A program made the translations under genes and the position numbers. Below, in pieces: positions 1 through 7,467 of a stretch of DNA of 14,261 bases (positions are counted from its first letter, which is position 1; every line of letters begins with the position of its first letter). The DNA is taken from positions 1-14,261 of the forward strand of contig JBFJTG010000080.1 in assembly GCA_041625575.1 (NCBI GenBank), in the 5' to 3' direction. Source of the DNA: Litorivivens sp041625575. GTDB taxonomy: Bacteria; Pseudomonadota; Gammaproteobacteria; Pseudomonadales; Spongiibacteraceae. The notes beneath the pieces were generated by a model that was not told where the DNA came from, made no database searches, and saw only the letters and a list, made by a program, of their open reading frames with translations.

Positions 1-519
1 AAGCTGGATGGCCTTGATCTTTGGTCGGCGGTGCAAACAGGCAAGCCGAAGAAGCGAGAGGATTTAATATTTTTTGCGTCCGAAACTCCGATACGCGGGC
101 GCTTTAATCTCACCGCCTTTAACGACGAGTGGAAGCTGGTGCAGGAAGTGGAGCAGGGACTGCTGTCGGCAACGATTACCAACTATTTGTTCAACATAAA
201 ATCTGACCCCAATGAATACAATAATCTGGCCAGTACTCATCCGAAAATCGTAAATGACATGGCTGCAGCGATTCATCAATGGCGCACCCTCTATCCCGTA
301 ACCGGCACCCGTGCCGAGCTAGTGCCGCCGCCGGGCTGGCGTGCGCCTCTGGATTGGGCGGATTATCCAATACCCCTAAACAAACTGCAGAAAGAGCCGG
401 CTCCGGGAATGCCGCCAGAATTTGCCTTGCGCCCTTTGGATTGGCAGCATGGCGAAGCGGGCAGATTACTATATGATTGTGAGCCCTATGCATGGTTGGG
501 CGGTGGTTTTTGCAAGTAG
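1..519 (+). CDS. Arylsulfatase-type sulfatase, C-terminal part (5' end outside window)
   Basis: The reading frame is open from base 1 to a TAG at 517-519, so this is the 3' end of a longer gene and the GTG at 31 is not its start. The first residues read KLDGLDLWSAVQTGK, matching the late 'DGxDLWP...L.G' segment of type I sulfatases. It is followed by an EWKLVQ strand and a YLFNIKSDPNEYNNLA motif, the usual 'LYDLxxDPxExxNLA' tail of arylsulfatase A/B-like enzymes. Such enzymes hydrolyse sulfate esters using a formylglycine made from Cys or Ser; that catalytic N-terminal site lies outside the window, so activity and substrate cannot be judged. The last 40 residues (LDWQHGEAGRLLYDCEPYAW...) are Cys- and aromatic-containing and less typical. 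The 3' end overlaps the following cytochrome gene by 28 bases. Confident on family, not on substrate. Confidence 0.85.
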   Translation, partial: KLDGLDLWSAVQTGKPKKREDLIFFASETPIRGRFNLTAFNDEWKLVQEVEQGLLSATITNYLFNIKSDPNEYNNLASTHPKIVNDMAAAIHQWRTLYPVTGTRAELVPPPGWRAPLDWADYPIPLNKLQKEPAPGMPPEFALRPLDWQHGEAGRLLYDCEPYAWLGGGFCK

Positions 520-2840
520 TTGGCGGCTTTTTATTCACTATTTTCCGGGCACGAATATCAGCGGCATTCCTGTGTCTGTTCGCGGCGGGTGTCTGTTTTG
601 GCTCGGAGGCGCTTACTGCAGTGCCCCTGGGCGCTCAAGATTGCGCAGGCTGCCATGAGCAGCAACACCGGCTGTGGCAGCAGTCCCATCACGCCAAGGC
701 GATGCAAGAGGCGAATCAAAGCACGGTACTAGGTCACTTTGATGGCAGCGAAACTGTTTACGGTGACTCGGTATTTCGTTTTTTTAAAGTGAAAGAGCGC
801 TATCAGGTCAGCATACGCAAGCAGGGTGGAGATGGGGCTGCTCAAGTTTATGATATTCCCTTTACCTTTGGTTATACGCCGCTGCAGCAGTACCTGGCCA
901 AATTGCCAAAAGGAAAATTTCAGGCCTTACCGGTGGCTTGGGATAGCCGCCCTAAAAGTGAAGGCGGCCAACGTTGGTACGCGCTGGAATCCGACCTCAA
1001 TTGGGATCACCCCGGCTTTACCTGGAACACCTCCTGTGCGGACTGTCATTCCACCGGGCTGGAGAAAAATTACGATGCACAGACTCATAGCTTCAATACG
1101 AGCTGGGATGAAATAAATGTGTCCTGCGCCAGTTGCCACGGCGATGCAAAGGTGCATCGAGCTTGGTTGAGTGCGGGTAAACCGGCAAGCACAAAGCTGG
1201 CGGGCTTTCCCGAATCACTGGCAGAGCGTGGCCAGTGGCGCTGGTTACCCGATGCTGCTATTGCCCGGCGAGAGGGCCGGCCGGCGGGAGAGCAGTTGTC
1301 GACCTGTGCCCAGTGCCACTCCCGGCGCGACAAAATTGGTAAATGGCATCCCGGCACTGAATTGCTCGACCATATTGCGCCTGCCATGCTTAACCCGCCG
1401 CTCTACTACGCTGATGGCCAGATTCGCGACGAGGTTTTCGTACTGGCTTCGTTTATGCAAAGCCGTATGCACGCAGCCGGAGTCGTTTGCAGCAACTGCC
1501 ACGAACCGCACTCCCTGACCTTGCGCGCAGAAGGCGATGCGCTGTGCAGTCAGTGCCATCGAGCCGATGTGTTTGCAACACCGGATCATCACGTTCATGC
1601 GCAGGAGAGCATTGTGGCTTGCGTTGATTGCCATATGCCTGCCAGCGTATACATGGGCGTAGACGCACGGCGAGATCACCGCTTCGGTATCCCTGATCCC
1701 GTCCTCAGCAGCACGCTGGGTAGCCCCGACCCATGTAGTAGCTGTCATTCAGATAAATCTCCCGGTGAACTGAGCGCCAGCATTGCTCAATTCGCTGCCA
1801 GACATCACAGCGCGAAAGATAAAGCGCTGATAGCAAAGCCATCTGTATCACCGGCTTTGACGCAGTTGTTCGCTAAGATTCAGGCACAAAGTTCGAGTGG
1901 CGTTGTCAGCAATACGCTGCGCTACAAGCTTGATGGAAATGACTTCGCGCCCCCACGGCAGGCTGCAATTCTGGCGTCGCTGGACCTGAATGCCGACCCC
2001 GGCTTGCGTGCAATTGTCGAAAGCAAATTACAACACCCCGATCCGCTCGTGCGCCTTGGCGCGGTCAGAAGTTTATCCACCTTGCCCTTGGAGGAACGTT
2101 GGCGGCTTTTGTCCGCAATCAGGCCATCGCTTGTGAATGACCCAGCGCAAGCAGTTCGCCTGGAAGTTGCTTCGTTGCTGGCGGCGGCAAAACCTCTGGC
2201 CAAAACGGCCGAGCAGGCGAATGCATTGGCAGGTTTACTGCGAGAGTACGAAAGTTATATGCGAGGGCAGCTCGATTCCCCGACGCAGGTCGTAAACTTC
2301 GGTAACTATTACGCCGCGCAGCAAAACGTCTCCGAAGCCGAAGGCCTATACAAGAGGGCGCTGCGGTTGGATGCGGAATTTTTATACCCCTACTTGCAGT
2401 TGGCTGAGCTGGCTCGCACGAGTGGCACAGGTTCTGCGTCGGCAGAAAAACAGTGGTTAGATGCCGCACTCGCGATCGCGCCTGAAAACGCGCTACTGCA
2501 CTATAGCTTTGGTTTGTATTGGGTGCGTGCGGGTAATTACGAGGCCGCTCTGAGCTCGCTGGCCAAATCTCACAAGTTGGATGCCGCAGCGGAAAACTAT
2601 GCCATGACCTACGCCATAGCACTGGAGAACACGGGCAATTCAGCTGCGGCGATAGACACGCTGGCAGCGTTCTATCGAACTCATCCGCAGGCCTCCTCGA
2701 CGGCAGAGCTATTGCTTCGTTACGCGATTAAATATTCCAGGACGCAGCTCGCTGCAGAAACTATAGATCTGTGGCTGGCGAACCAACCTGATAACGCCGC
2801 AGCGCGGCGCTGGCAGCAATATCTGAAGCAGCGGCCTTAG
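492..2840 (+). CDS. Secreted octaheme c-type cytochrome with HEAT/TPR-like C-terminal half
   Basis: The 782-residue protein has a hydrophobic N-terminal export segment (about residues 23-38, AAFLCLFAAGVCFG). It carries eight CXXCH haem-attachment motifs, with first Cys at residues 51, 182, 212, 272, 333, 352, 377 and 415. Three of these lie close together at 333-381, as in cytochrome c554/paired-CXXCH proteins. The segments around SHHAKAMQEA and PLQQYLAKLPKGKFQALPVAWD resemble a known family of multihaem cytochromes joined to TPRs. Residues about 480-570 look HEAT-like (LQHPDPLVRLGAVRSL), and about 610-770 look like tetratricopeptide repeats (SEAEGLYKRALRLDAEF; NYEAALSSLAKSHKLD). The likely place is the periplasm or outer-membrane periplasmic face, with a role in electron transfer; the partner is unknown. 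The ATG at 492 lies inside the sulfatase gene and leaves about 20 residues before the hydrophobic core, so the true start could be slightly later. Overlap with the sulfatase suggests co-translation. Confidence 0.88.
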   Translation: MVGRWFLQVVGGFLFTIFRARISAAFLCLFAAGVCFGSEALTAVPLGAQDCAGCHEQQHRLWQQSHHAKAMQEANQSTVLGHFDGSETVYGDSVFRFFKVKERYQVSIRKQGGDGAAQVYDIPFTFGYTPLQQYLAKLPKGKFQALPVAWDSRPKSEGGQRWYALESDLNWDHPGFTWNTSCADCHSTGLEKNYDAQTHSFNTSWDEINVSCASCHGDAKVHRAWLSAGKPASTKLAGFPESLAERGQWRWLPDAAIARREGRPAGEQLSTCAQCHSRRDKIGKWHPGTELLDHIAPAMLNPPLYYADGQIRDEVFVLASFMQSRMHAAGVVCSNCHEPHSLTLRAEGDALCSQCHRADVFATPDHHVHAQESIVACVDCHMPASVYMGVDARRDHRFGIPDPVLSSTLGSPDPCSSCHSDKSPGELSASIAQFAARHHSAKDKALIAKPSVSPALTQLFAKIQAQSSSGVVSNTLRYKLDGNDFAPPRQAAILASLDLNADPGLRAIVESKLQHPDPLVRLGAVRSLSTLPLEERWRLLSAIRPSLVNDPAQAVRLEVASLLAAAKPLAKTAEQANALAGLLREYESYMRGQLDSPTQVVNFGNYYAAQQNVSEAEGLYKRALRLDAEFLYPYLQLAELARTSGTGSASAEKQWLDAALAIAPENALLHYSFGLYWVRAGNYEAALSSLAKSHKLDAAAENYAMTYAIALENTGNSAAAIDTLAAFYRTHPQASSTAELLLRYAIKYSRTQLAAETIDLWLANQPDNAAARRWQQYLKQRP

Positions 2841-2937
2841 CGCCCGTCATAGTCGCTTCACCGTCGGCCTCTTTCTGGGCCCGGCGCAGCGTGACAACCG
2901 TGGCGTGAAATATCAATTTGGTGTAACAAACTGTCAA

Positions 2938-2952
2938 CCGGATGTCATTCGG
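2938..2952. promoter_or_regulatory. 15-bp near-palindrome, possible operator for the acyl-CoA operon
   Basis: CCGGATG-T-CATTCGG is symmetric about its central T except for one G/T pair. It lies 80 bases upstream of the first acyl-CoA dehydrogenase gene, in the 191-base gap after the cytochrome gene. The position and symmetry would suit a dimeric repressor of the TetR or GntR type, which commonly control acyl-CoA catabolic operons. No regulator gene is present and I found no convincing -35/-10 pair beside it, so this is tentative. Confidence 0.2.
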
Positions 2953-3020
2953 AGTCATTGCCGCTGTGATGCCTGAGCGTGAAGCTTAGACGTTTATTCT
3001 TAGCAAGGTCGACCACCAAG

Positions 3021-3027
3021 AGAGAGG
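3021..3027 (+). promoter_or_regulatory. Ribosome binding site of the large ACAD subunit gene
   Basis: AGAGAGG lies four bases before the ATG at 3032 and is a purine-rich Shine-Dalgarno-like sequence. It supports that ATG as the start. Confidence 0.55.
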
Positions 3028-3031
3028 CATT

Positions 3032-4210
3032 ATGCACGCCAAGTATACCGAGGCAGAGCAAGCGTTCAGGCAGGAAGTTCGACAGTTTATGCGCAGCAAC
3101 TACACGGAAGCGCTTGCCCGGAAAATTCGCAATCCGGAGACTTTCAGTGAAGGCATGGTCGAGTGGCAGAAAAAACTCGATTCACAGGGCTGGGCAGCCA
3201 ATGGCTGGCCGCTTGAGCACGGTGGCTGTGATTGGTCGGCAACGGAAAAAAGCATCTACATCAACGAAATGGCAATGGCGGGTGCGCCAGACGTGGTGCC
3301 TATGGGCATCAAAATGGTCGCGCCAGTGCTATATACCTTTGGTTCCGAAGAGCAAAAGCAGCGCTTTCTGCCCCCCACTAAATCAAGCGATATCTGGTGG
3401 TGTCAGGGTTACTCGGAGCCGGGCGCGGGCTCTGATTTGGCGGCCTTGCAAACCCGCGCGGTTCGCGACGGTGATGATTACATTGTTACCGGCACCAAAA
3501 TTTGGACAACCTACGCTCAATACGCCGATTGGATATTTTGTCTGGTGCGCACGGGCACTGAAGGTAAGCCTCAGGAAGGTATCAGCTTTTTACTAATAGA
3601 TATGAAATCTCCCGGCGTCACGGTGTCTCCCATTATCTCCATTGACGACGAACACCATCTCAACGAAGTGAGCTTCACTGATGTACGCGTGCCGGTGGCA
3701 AATCGTATTGGCGAAGAAAACATGGGCTGGACCTATGCCAAAGCCCTGCTCACCTACGAGCGAACGGCCTTGGCGGGTGTAGGAACATGTATGCGCACGC
3801 TGCAGAGTATTCGTCACTACGCGAGTTTGGAGAATAATGGCGGCCGCCCCCTGATCGAGGATCCGGATTTTCAAGCGCGCCTGGCCGAGGTTGAAATGGA
3901 GGTTATGTCGCTTGAGTATCTTGAGCTGCGCGTACTCAACACCGTCGACAAGGGTGGGGCTCCCGGCATGGAATCCTCCCTGCTCAAACTCAAGGGTACA
4001 GAATGTCAGCAGGCCGTACAGAGCCTGCAATGGGATGTGGCTGCTGCCTTTGGCGGCGTGCTCCCTGACAGCGCGAATAGCGATCACATAGGCCATGATT
4101 TTGGTAATCAGGCCCGGCTTGAGTACATGTTTGGCCGGGCATCGACCATCTACGGCGGCAGCAATGAAGTACAGCGCAACATCATTGCCAAATTCGGATT
4201 AGGCCTCTAA
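3032..4210 (+). CDS. Acyl-CoA dehydrogenase, large (catalytic) subunit of a heteromeric ACAD
   Basis: The 392-residue FAD-dependent acyl-CoA dehydrogenase introduces a trans-2 double bond into an acyl-CoA. It has the full ACAD order: a helical N-terminal domain; the flavin/substrate motif CQGYSEPGAGSDLA from residue 124; a central beta domain; and a C-terminal helical domain ending YGGSNEVQRNIIAKFGLGL from 374. Gly375 stands where MCAD-type enzymes have the catalytic Glu. Glu243 in YERTALA aligns with the alternative base of isovaleryl- and long-chain acyl-CoA dehydrogenases and is the likely base. The usual RxxFGxPI FAD motif is absent, with a NNGGRPLIEDPDFQARLAEVE segment in its place, and the QxxGGxG motif is also degenerate. 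It resembles large subunits such as pimeloyl-CoA dehydrogenase PimC and the mycobacterial steroid side-chain ChsE/FadE proteins. The partner begins 15 bases downstream. The substrate is unproven. Confidence 0.92.
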   Translation: MHAKYTEAEQAFRQEVRQFMRSNYTEALARKIRNPETFSEGMVEWQKKLDSQGWAANGWPLEHGGCDWSATEKSIYINEMAMAGAPDVVPMGIKMVAPVLYTFGSEEQKQRFLPPTKSSDIWWCQGYSEPGAGSDLAALQTRAVRDGDDYIVTGTKIWTTYAQYADWIFCLVRTGTEGKPQEGISFLLIDMKSPGVTVSPIISIDDEHHLNEVSFTDVRVPVANRIGEENMGWTYAKALLTYERTALAGVGTCMRTLQSIRHYASLENNGGRPLIEDPDFQARLAEVEMEVMSLEYLELRVLNTVDKGGAPGMESSLLKLKGTECQQAVQSLQWDVAAAFGGVLPDSANSDHIGHDFGNQARLEYMFGRASTIYGGSNEVQRNIIAKFGLGL

Positions 4211-4213
4211 GGC

Positions 4214-4217
4214 GGAG
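4214..4217 (+). promoter_or_regulatory. Ribosome binding site of the small ACAD subunit gene
   Basis: GGAG ends eight bases before the ATG at 4226, in the 15-base gap after the large-subunit stop codon. It supports that start and tightly coupled expression of the two subunits. Confidence 0.6.
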
Positions 4218-4225
4218 TAAAGACT

Positions 4226-5386
4226 ATGGATTTTACCCTGAGCGACGAACAACAGATGCTGAAAGACAGTGTCGATAAATTTGTAGCAAGCGAATACGAG
4301 GCAACACAGCGTGAAAAAATGCTGGCAGCTCCGGAGGCCTTCAGCAAAACACACTGGCAGACCTTCGCTGATCTGGGCTGGTTGACTATTCCCTTTAGCG
4401 AGGAGCAGGGCGGCTTTGGTGGCGGCATTGTTGAGTCGGCAACCCTGATGGAATCATTTGGGAAAGCACTGGTGCTGGAACCTTTTGTCGATACCGTTCT
4501 TCTGGCCGGGCAGCTTCTGGCTCGCGGTGCCAATACTGCCGATCACGAGTTGCTGTTGTCGCAAATAATGTCCGGCGAGCTGCAAGGCGCCTTTGCCTGG
4601 CAGGAGCGGCAAAGCCGGTTTAACTTGAATTACTGTACAAGCACTGCAAAGAAAGAGGGTTCAAATTACGTTCTCAGTGGTAGCAAAGTTTTGGTTAGTA
4701 ATGCCGCTGCAGATTTCCTTATTGTTTCAGCTCGCACATCGGGACGGGAAGACGAGGACAAGGGTATCAGCCTGTTTGTCGTAAACTGCGACGATAGTCT
4801 TGCCACAACCCGAATTCGTTTGATGGATGGACGAGAGGTCTTGAACGTAGATTTTAACGAGCTCAGTGTGTCCGGCGACGCTTTACTGGGTGAGCTGGGA
4901 GAAGGCCTGCCGCTGATGCAAGGCGTGGTGGACGAGGCCACGATCGCTATTTGTGCGGAAGCTGTGGGTGCGATGGACTATCTTTACAAGGCAACAGCCG
5001 AATACACGGCTACCCGCAAACAGTTTGGACAGCCCATCGGAAAATTTCAGGCCTTGCAGCACCGTATGGTCGATATGTTCATGAAAACCGAGCAGTGCCG
5101 CTCGCTGCTGATTAAGGCCATGTGCGCGGTGTCGGACAAGAGTGAAGACCAGCAAGAGGCGGTGTCTGCGGTGAAATCCATGGTCGGGCGCTATGGTCGC
5201 GCCGTAGCGGAAGAGGCGGTACAGATTCACGGCGGCATGGGGGTGACCAATGAGATGAATATTGGTCATTACCTGAAACGTCTTATGATGATTGACGCGA
5301 CCTTTGGCAATGCAGATTTTCATCGCAGACGTTTTTGTAATTTGCGCTATAACGAACAGAAGTTGGACCTGGCCATCGCAAGTTAG
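4226..5386 (+). CDS. Acyl-CoA dehydrogenase, small (FAD-motif-bearing) subunit
   Basis: The 386-residue ACAD-family protein starts MDFTLSDEQQMLKDSVDKF, very like pimeloyl-CoA dehydrogenase small subunits (PimD type). It carries the C-terminal FAD contact motifs missing from its neighbour: RKQFGQPIGKFQALQHRM from residue 264 and QIHGGMGVTNE from 333. Conversely its mid-domain flavin motif is degraded: where the large subunit has SEPGAGSD, this protein reads FAWQERQSRFNLNY. The Arg after the alternative catalytic Glu position is replaced (DEATIAICAEAVG), and the C-terminal segment reads HYLKRLMMIDATFGNADFH. The protein is therefore unlikely to work alone. By analogy with alpha2beta2 ACADs it would complete a shared FAD site at the subunit interface. 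It lies second in the operon, with the CoA ligase 45 bases downstream. Confidence 0.9.
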   Translation: MDFTLSDEQQMLKDSVDKFVASEYEATQREKMLAAPEAFSKTHWQTFADLGWLTIPFSEEQGGFGGGIVESATLMESFGKALVLEPFVDTVLLAGQLLARGANTADHELLLSQIMSGELQGAFAWQERQSRFNLNYCTSTAKKEGSNYVLSGSKVLVSNAAADFLIVSARTSGREDEDKGISLFVVNCDDSLATTRIRLMDGREVLNVDFNELSVSGDALLGELGEGLPLMQGVVDEATIAICAEAVGAMDYLYKATAEYTATRKQFGQPIGKFQALQHRMVDMFMKTEQCRSLLIKAMCAVSDKSEDQQEAVSAVKSMVGRYGRAVAEEAVQIHGGMGVTNEMNIGHYLKRLMMIDATFGNADFHRRRFCNLRYNEQKLDLAIAS

Positions 5387-5418
5387 TGCAAGGTTTCGAC
5401 TCGACAATAATAAATACC

Positions 5419-5423
5419 GGGAG
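5419..5423 (+). promoter_or_regulatory. Ribosome binding site of the acyl-CoA ligase gene
   Basis: GGGAG ends eight bases before the ATG at 5432. It is a good Shine-Dalgarno match and supports that start, which gives the N-terminus MQLFHSLTDHLDFH. Confidence 0.6.
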
Positions 5424-5431
5424 TACTTAGC

Positions 5432-6991
5432 ATGCAGTTGTTTCATAGTTTGACCGATCATTTGGATTTTCACGCCTCGATTCGGGGCGACATGATGATG
5501 GCCAGAGACGCTGAACAAAGCCTGAATTTCTCTCAGGCACGCGATCATGTGAATCGCATCGCCGGCGCCATGCAGGCATCGGGTTTAAAAGCGGGCGACC
5601 GTGCCGGCATTCTCGCGAAAAATTCGGTAAATAATATCTGCGTATTTCTGGCGTGTGCTCGCCTTGGTGTTGTCGCTGTGGGACTGAATTACCGACTCAC
5701 TCAGCCGGAGGTGGAATTTATTGCCAGCGATGCCGAGCTGGCAATGCTGTTTTTCGACAATGAATTTGACGGCTTGCGCGGTGACTACCTGCGCTCAAGG
5801 CCGGGTGTCTGTTTTGATTCCGGTGATCCGGCTCAACAGTTTTCTGACTGGATGGCTGGCGCCCAGCCCGTGAGCGAATCGAAGGCTGGCGGCGAAGATG
5901 TACTGTTTCAAATGTATACCAGCGGAACCACGGGCCTGCCTAAAGGCGTGTTGATTACGCACCGCAATGTATTGCTGATGAGCTATCAGGCACCTATGAC
6001 AACCGGCAGAGGGTCGCGCGTTGGCGAAGTTGGTCTGGTCGTTGCGCCAGTATTTCACGCGGTCGGATTGGTTGGCGCATTGTTGGGCGTCATTTATGGC
6101 GGCAGCATGATTATTCATCGCGATTACGACCCCGTAGGTATGATCGATACATTGGTTAACGAAAAAATTAATGTTACGGCGGTGATACCGGTGATGCTGC
6201 AATTCTCAATCGCCTGTGTCCCGGATATAGCCGAACGGGATTTTTCCCACCTCAATTCCATAACCTACGGTGCCTCTCCTATAGGGGAAGATTTACTGAA
6301 GCAGTGCATGGATATTTTCAAGTGCGATTTTGTTCAGGGCTATGGCCAAACCGAGGCCACTCTGGCTCTGACCTTCCTCACTGCACAAGATCACGAGAAG
6401 GCACTTTCCGGTAGGCCGGAATTGCTGCGCTCATGCGGTCGGGCAGTGTTCGGTACTGAAATTCGTATCGTTGATGCCAAGGGCAAGACCTTACCCAATG
6501 GCGAAATAGGCGAAATTGTGGCCCGTGGCCCGCAATTGATGAAAGGCTACTGGAAGCGCGATGAGGCCACTGCATCAACCATTGTCGATGGCTGGCTGCA
6601 TACGGGTGACGCTGGGCGCATGGACGATGAGGGTTATGTCTATATTCAGGACCGCGTGAAGGACATGATTATTTCCGGTGGCGAGAATATTTATCCGGCC
6701 GAGCTGGAGAATGTGCTGATGTCGCACCCGCAAATAGCGGATGCGGCGGTGGTGGGCGCGCCGAGTGAAAAATGGGGCGAGATACCCGTCGCTGTGTTGG
6801 TAAGCGGTGGCAACCCGGAATTAACGCCGGAAGAGCTAGTCGAGTTTTGTCGTGACAAGCTGGCGGGTTATAAAATTCCGCGGGCTGTTGAGTATGTGGA
6901 CGCGCTGCCGCGTAATCCTACGGGCAAAATTTTGAAGAAAGATCTACGTGCGCAGTTCCATGATAAATACGAGGCGCTAAAAGCGGGTTGA
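5432..6991 (+). CDS. Acyl-CoA ligase (AMP-forming, FadD-like)
   Basis: The 519-residue member of the ANL adenylating superfamily activates a carboxylic acid to its acyl-CoA with ATP via an acyl-AMP. Visible motifs are the P-loop-like YTSGTTGLPKG (162-172), YGQTEA, DGWLHTGD (386-393) with the hinge region IQDRVKDMIISGGENIYPAELE, and the C-terminal PTGKILKKDLR with the catalytic Lys at 499. The length is typical of medium/short-chain or FadD3-like ligases and shorter than classical FadD proteins of about 560 residues. It is the last gene of the acyl-CoA operon and would supply the thioester used by the dehydrogenase pair. That pairing suggests an aliphatic, dicarboxylic or steroid-derived acid, but the substrate cannot be read from sequence. 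It ends three bases before a strong hairpin. Confidence 0.93.
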   Translation: MQLFHSLTDHLDFHASIRGDMMMARDAEQSLNFSQARDHVNRIAGAMQASGLKAGDRAGILAKNSVNNICVFLACARLGVVAVGLNYRLTQPEVEFIASDAELAMLFFDNEFDGLRGDYLRSRPGVCFDSGDPAQQFSDWMAGAQPVSESKAGGEDVLFQMYTSGTTGLPKGVLITHRNVLLMSYQAPMTTGRGSRVGEVGLVVAPVFHAVGLVGALLGVIYGGSMIIHRDYDPVGMIDTLVNEKINVTAVIPVMLQFSIACVPDIAERDFSHLNSITYGASPIGEDLLKQCMDIFKCDFVQGYGQTEATLALTFLTAQDHEKALSGRPELLRSCGRAVFGTEIRIVDAKGKTLPNGEIGEIVARGPQLMKGYWKRDEATASTIVDGWLHTGDAGRMDDEGYVYIQDRVKDMIISGGENIYPAELENVLMSHPQIADAAVVGAPSEKWGEIPVAVLVSGGNPELTPEELVEFCRDKLAGYKIPRAVEYVDALPRNPTGKILKKDLRAQFHDKYEALKAG

Positions 6992-6993
6992 GC

Positions 6994-7020
6994 ACTTGCC
7001 GGGGCTAGTCCCCGGCAAGT
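6994..7020. terminator. Bidirectional hairpin between convergent operons
   Basis: The arms ACTTGCCGGGG and CCCCGGCAAGT pair perfectly over 11 bp around a CTAGT loop. It starts three bases after the ligase stop and touches the stop codon of the convergent TerB-like gene (7021-7023). The position and symmetry fit a shared transcription terminator. Neither side has a clear run of T, so it may act as a weak terminator or a 3'-end stabiliser. Confidence 0.6.
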
Positions 7021-7467
7021 CTAGCCTTCCGTGACTTTAAGCTTGCTGCGGATAAAGTCCCTGTGAGGCACGTAGATCAGCTCTGATATCTTTCGAATCA
7101 GATGATCTTCGTACTTGGATAGTTGGCCATCGGCAATCGCTACTTTCCACAAGGTTTCCAGCAGGCGAACCTTCTGCTCCTGCGAAAAGTGCTGATTGAT
7201 CAGGCTTGTGTAGGGGTGGTAGGAATTGTCTTCCTCAAACTGTTCCTCTGCCAGCTTCATGAGCTCGTCGATTTCCGCCGCGCTGACGTCATGTTCCTTG
7301 GCAAGCAGGGAGCGAATCGCCTCCAGCTCTTCATCTCCCTGCTCAAAGTCGGCTTTTGATAGCTCAATGAGCAGAGCGGCGCTGACCAACTGTAGTCGGT
7401 GCTCGTCGCTGCTGTCTTCGGCGGGCGACAGGTGCTCGCTGAAAAAGGCTTGTAAGCGCTGTAACAT
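7021..7467 (-). CDS. TerB-like (tellurite resistance protein TerB family) helical protein
   Basis: The 148-residue, acidic, all-helical protein starts MLQRLQAFFSEHLSPAEDS. The pattern LQLVSAALLIELSKADFEQGDEELEAI, followed by KVRLLETLWKVAIADGQLSKYEDHLIRKISELI, is characteristic of the TerB/DjlA-like fold. In this fold two repeats, each with a 'D.....E' turn, form a helical bundle; acidic residues here include those in DFEQGDEE and ADGQLSKYED. No signal peptide or membrane segment is seen, so it is probably cytoplasmic. The molecular function of stand-alone TerB-like proteins is poorly known, and this one is not part of a ter operon, so a role in tellurite resistance should not be assumed. Its ATG overlaps the stop codon of the transaldolase gene by one base (TGATG on the - strand), indicating translational coupling. 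It is the last gene of the dusA-tal unit. Confidence 0.8.
   Translation of the reverse strand: MLQRLQAFFSEHLSPAEDSSDEHRLQLVSAALLIELSKADFEQGDEELEAIRSLLAKEHDVSAAEIDELMKLAEEQFEEDNSYHPYTSLINQHFSQEQKVRLLETLWKVAIADGQLSKYEDHLIRKISELIYVPHRDFIRSKLKVTEG

Noticed and set aside
31..33. GTG as start of a short sulfatase-like gene
   Set aside because: The ten codons before it continue the sulfatase C-terminal motif (DGLDLW), so the gene is truncated by the window rather than starting here.
2979..3596. 205-codon + strand open frame over the start of the ACAD large subunit gene
   Set aside because: It overlaps a clear acyl-CoA dehydrogenase in another frame, and its Arg/Ser/Lys-rich translation is typical of a shadow frame.
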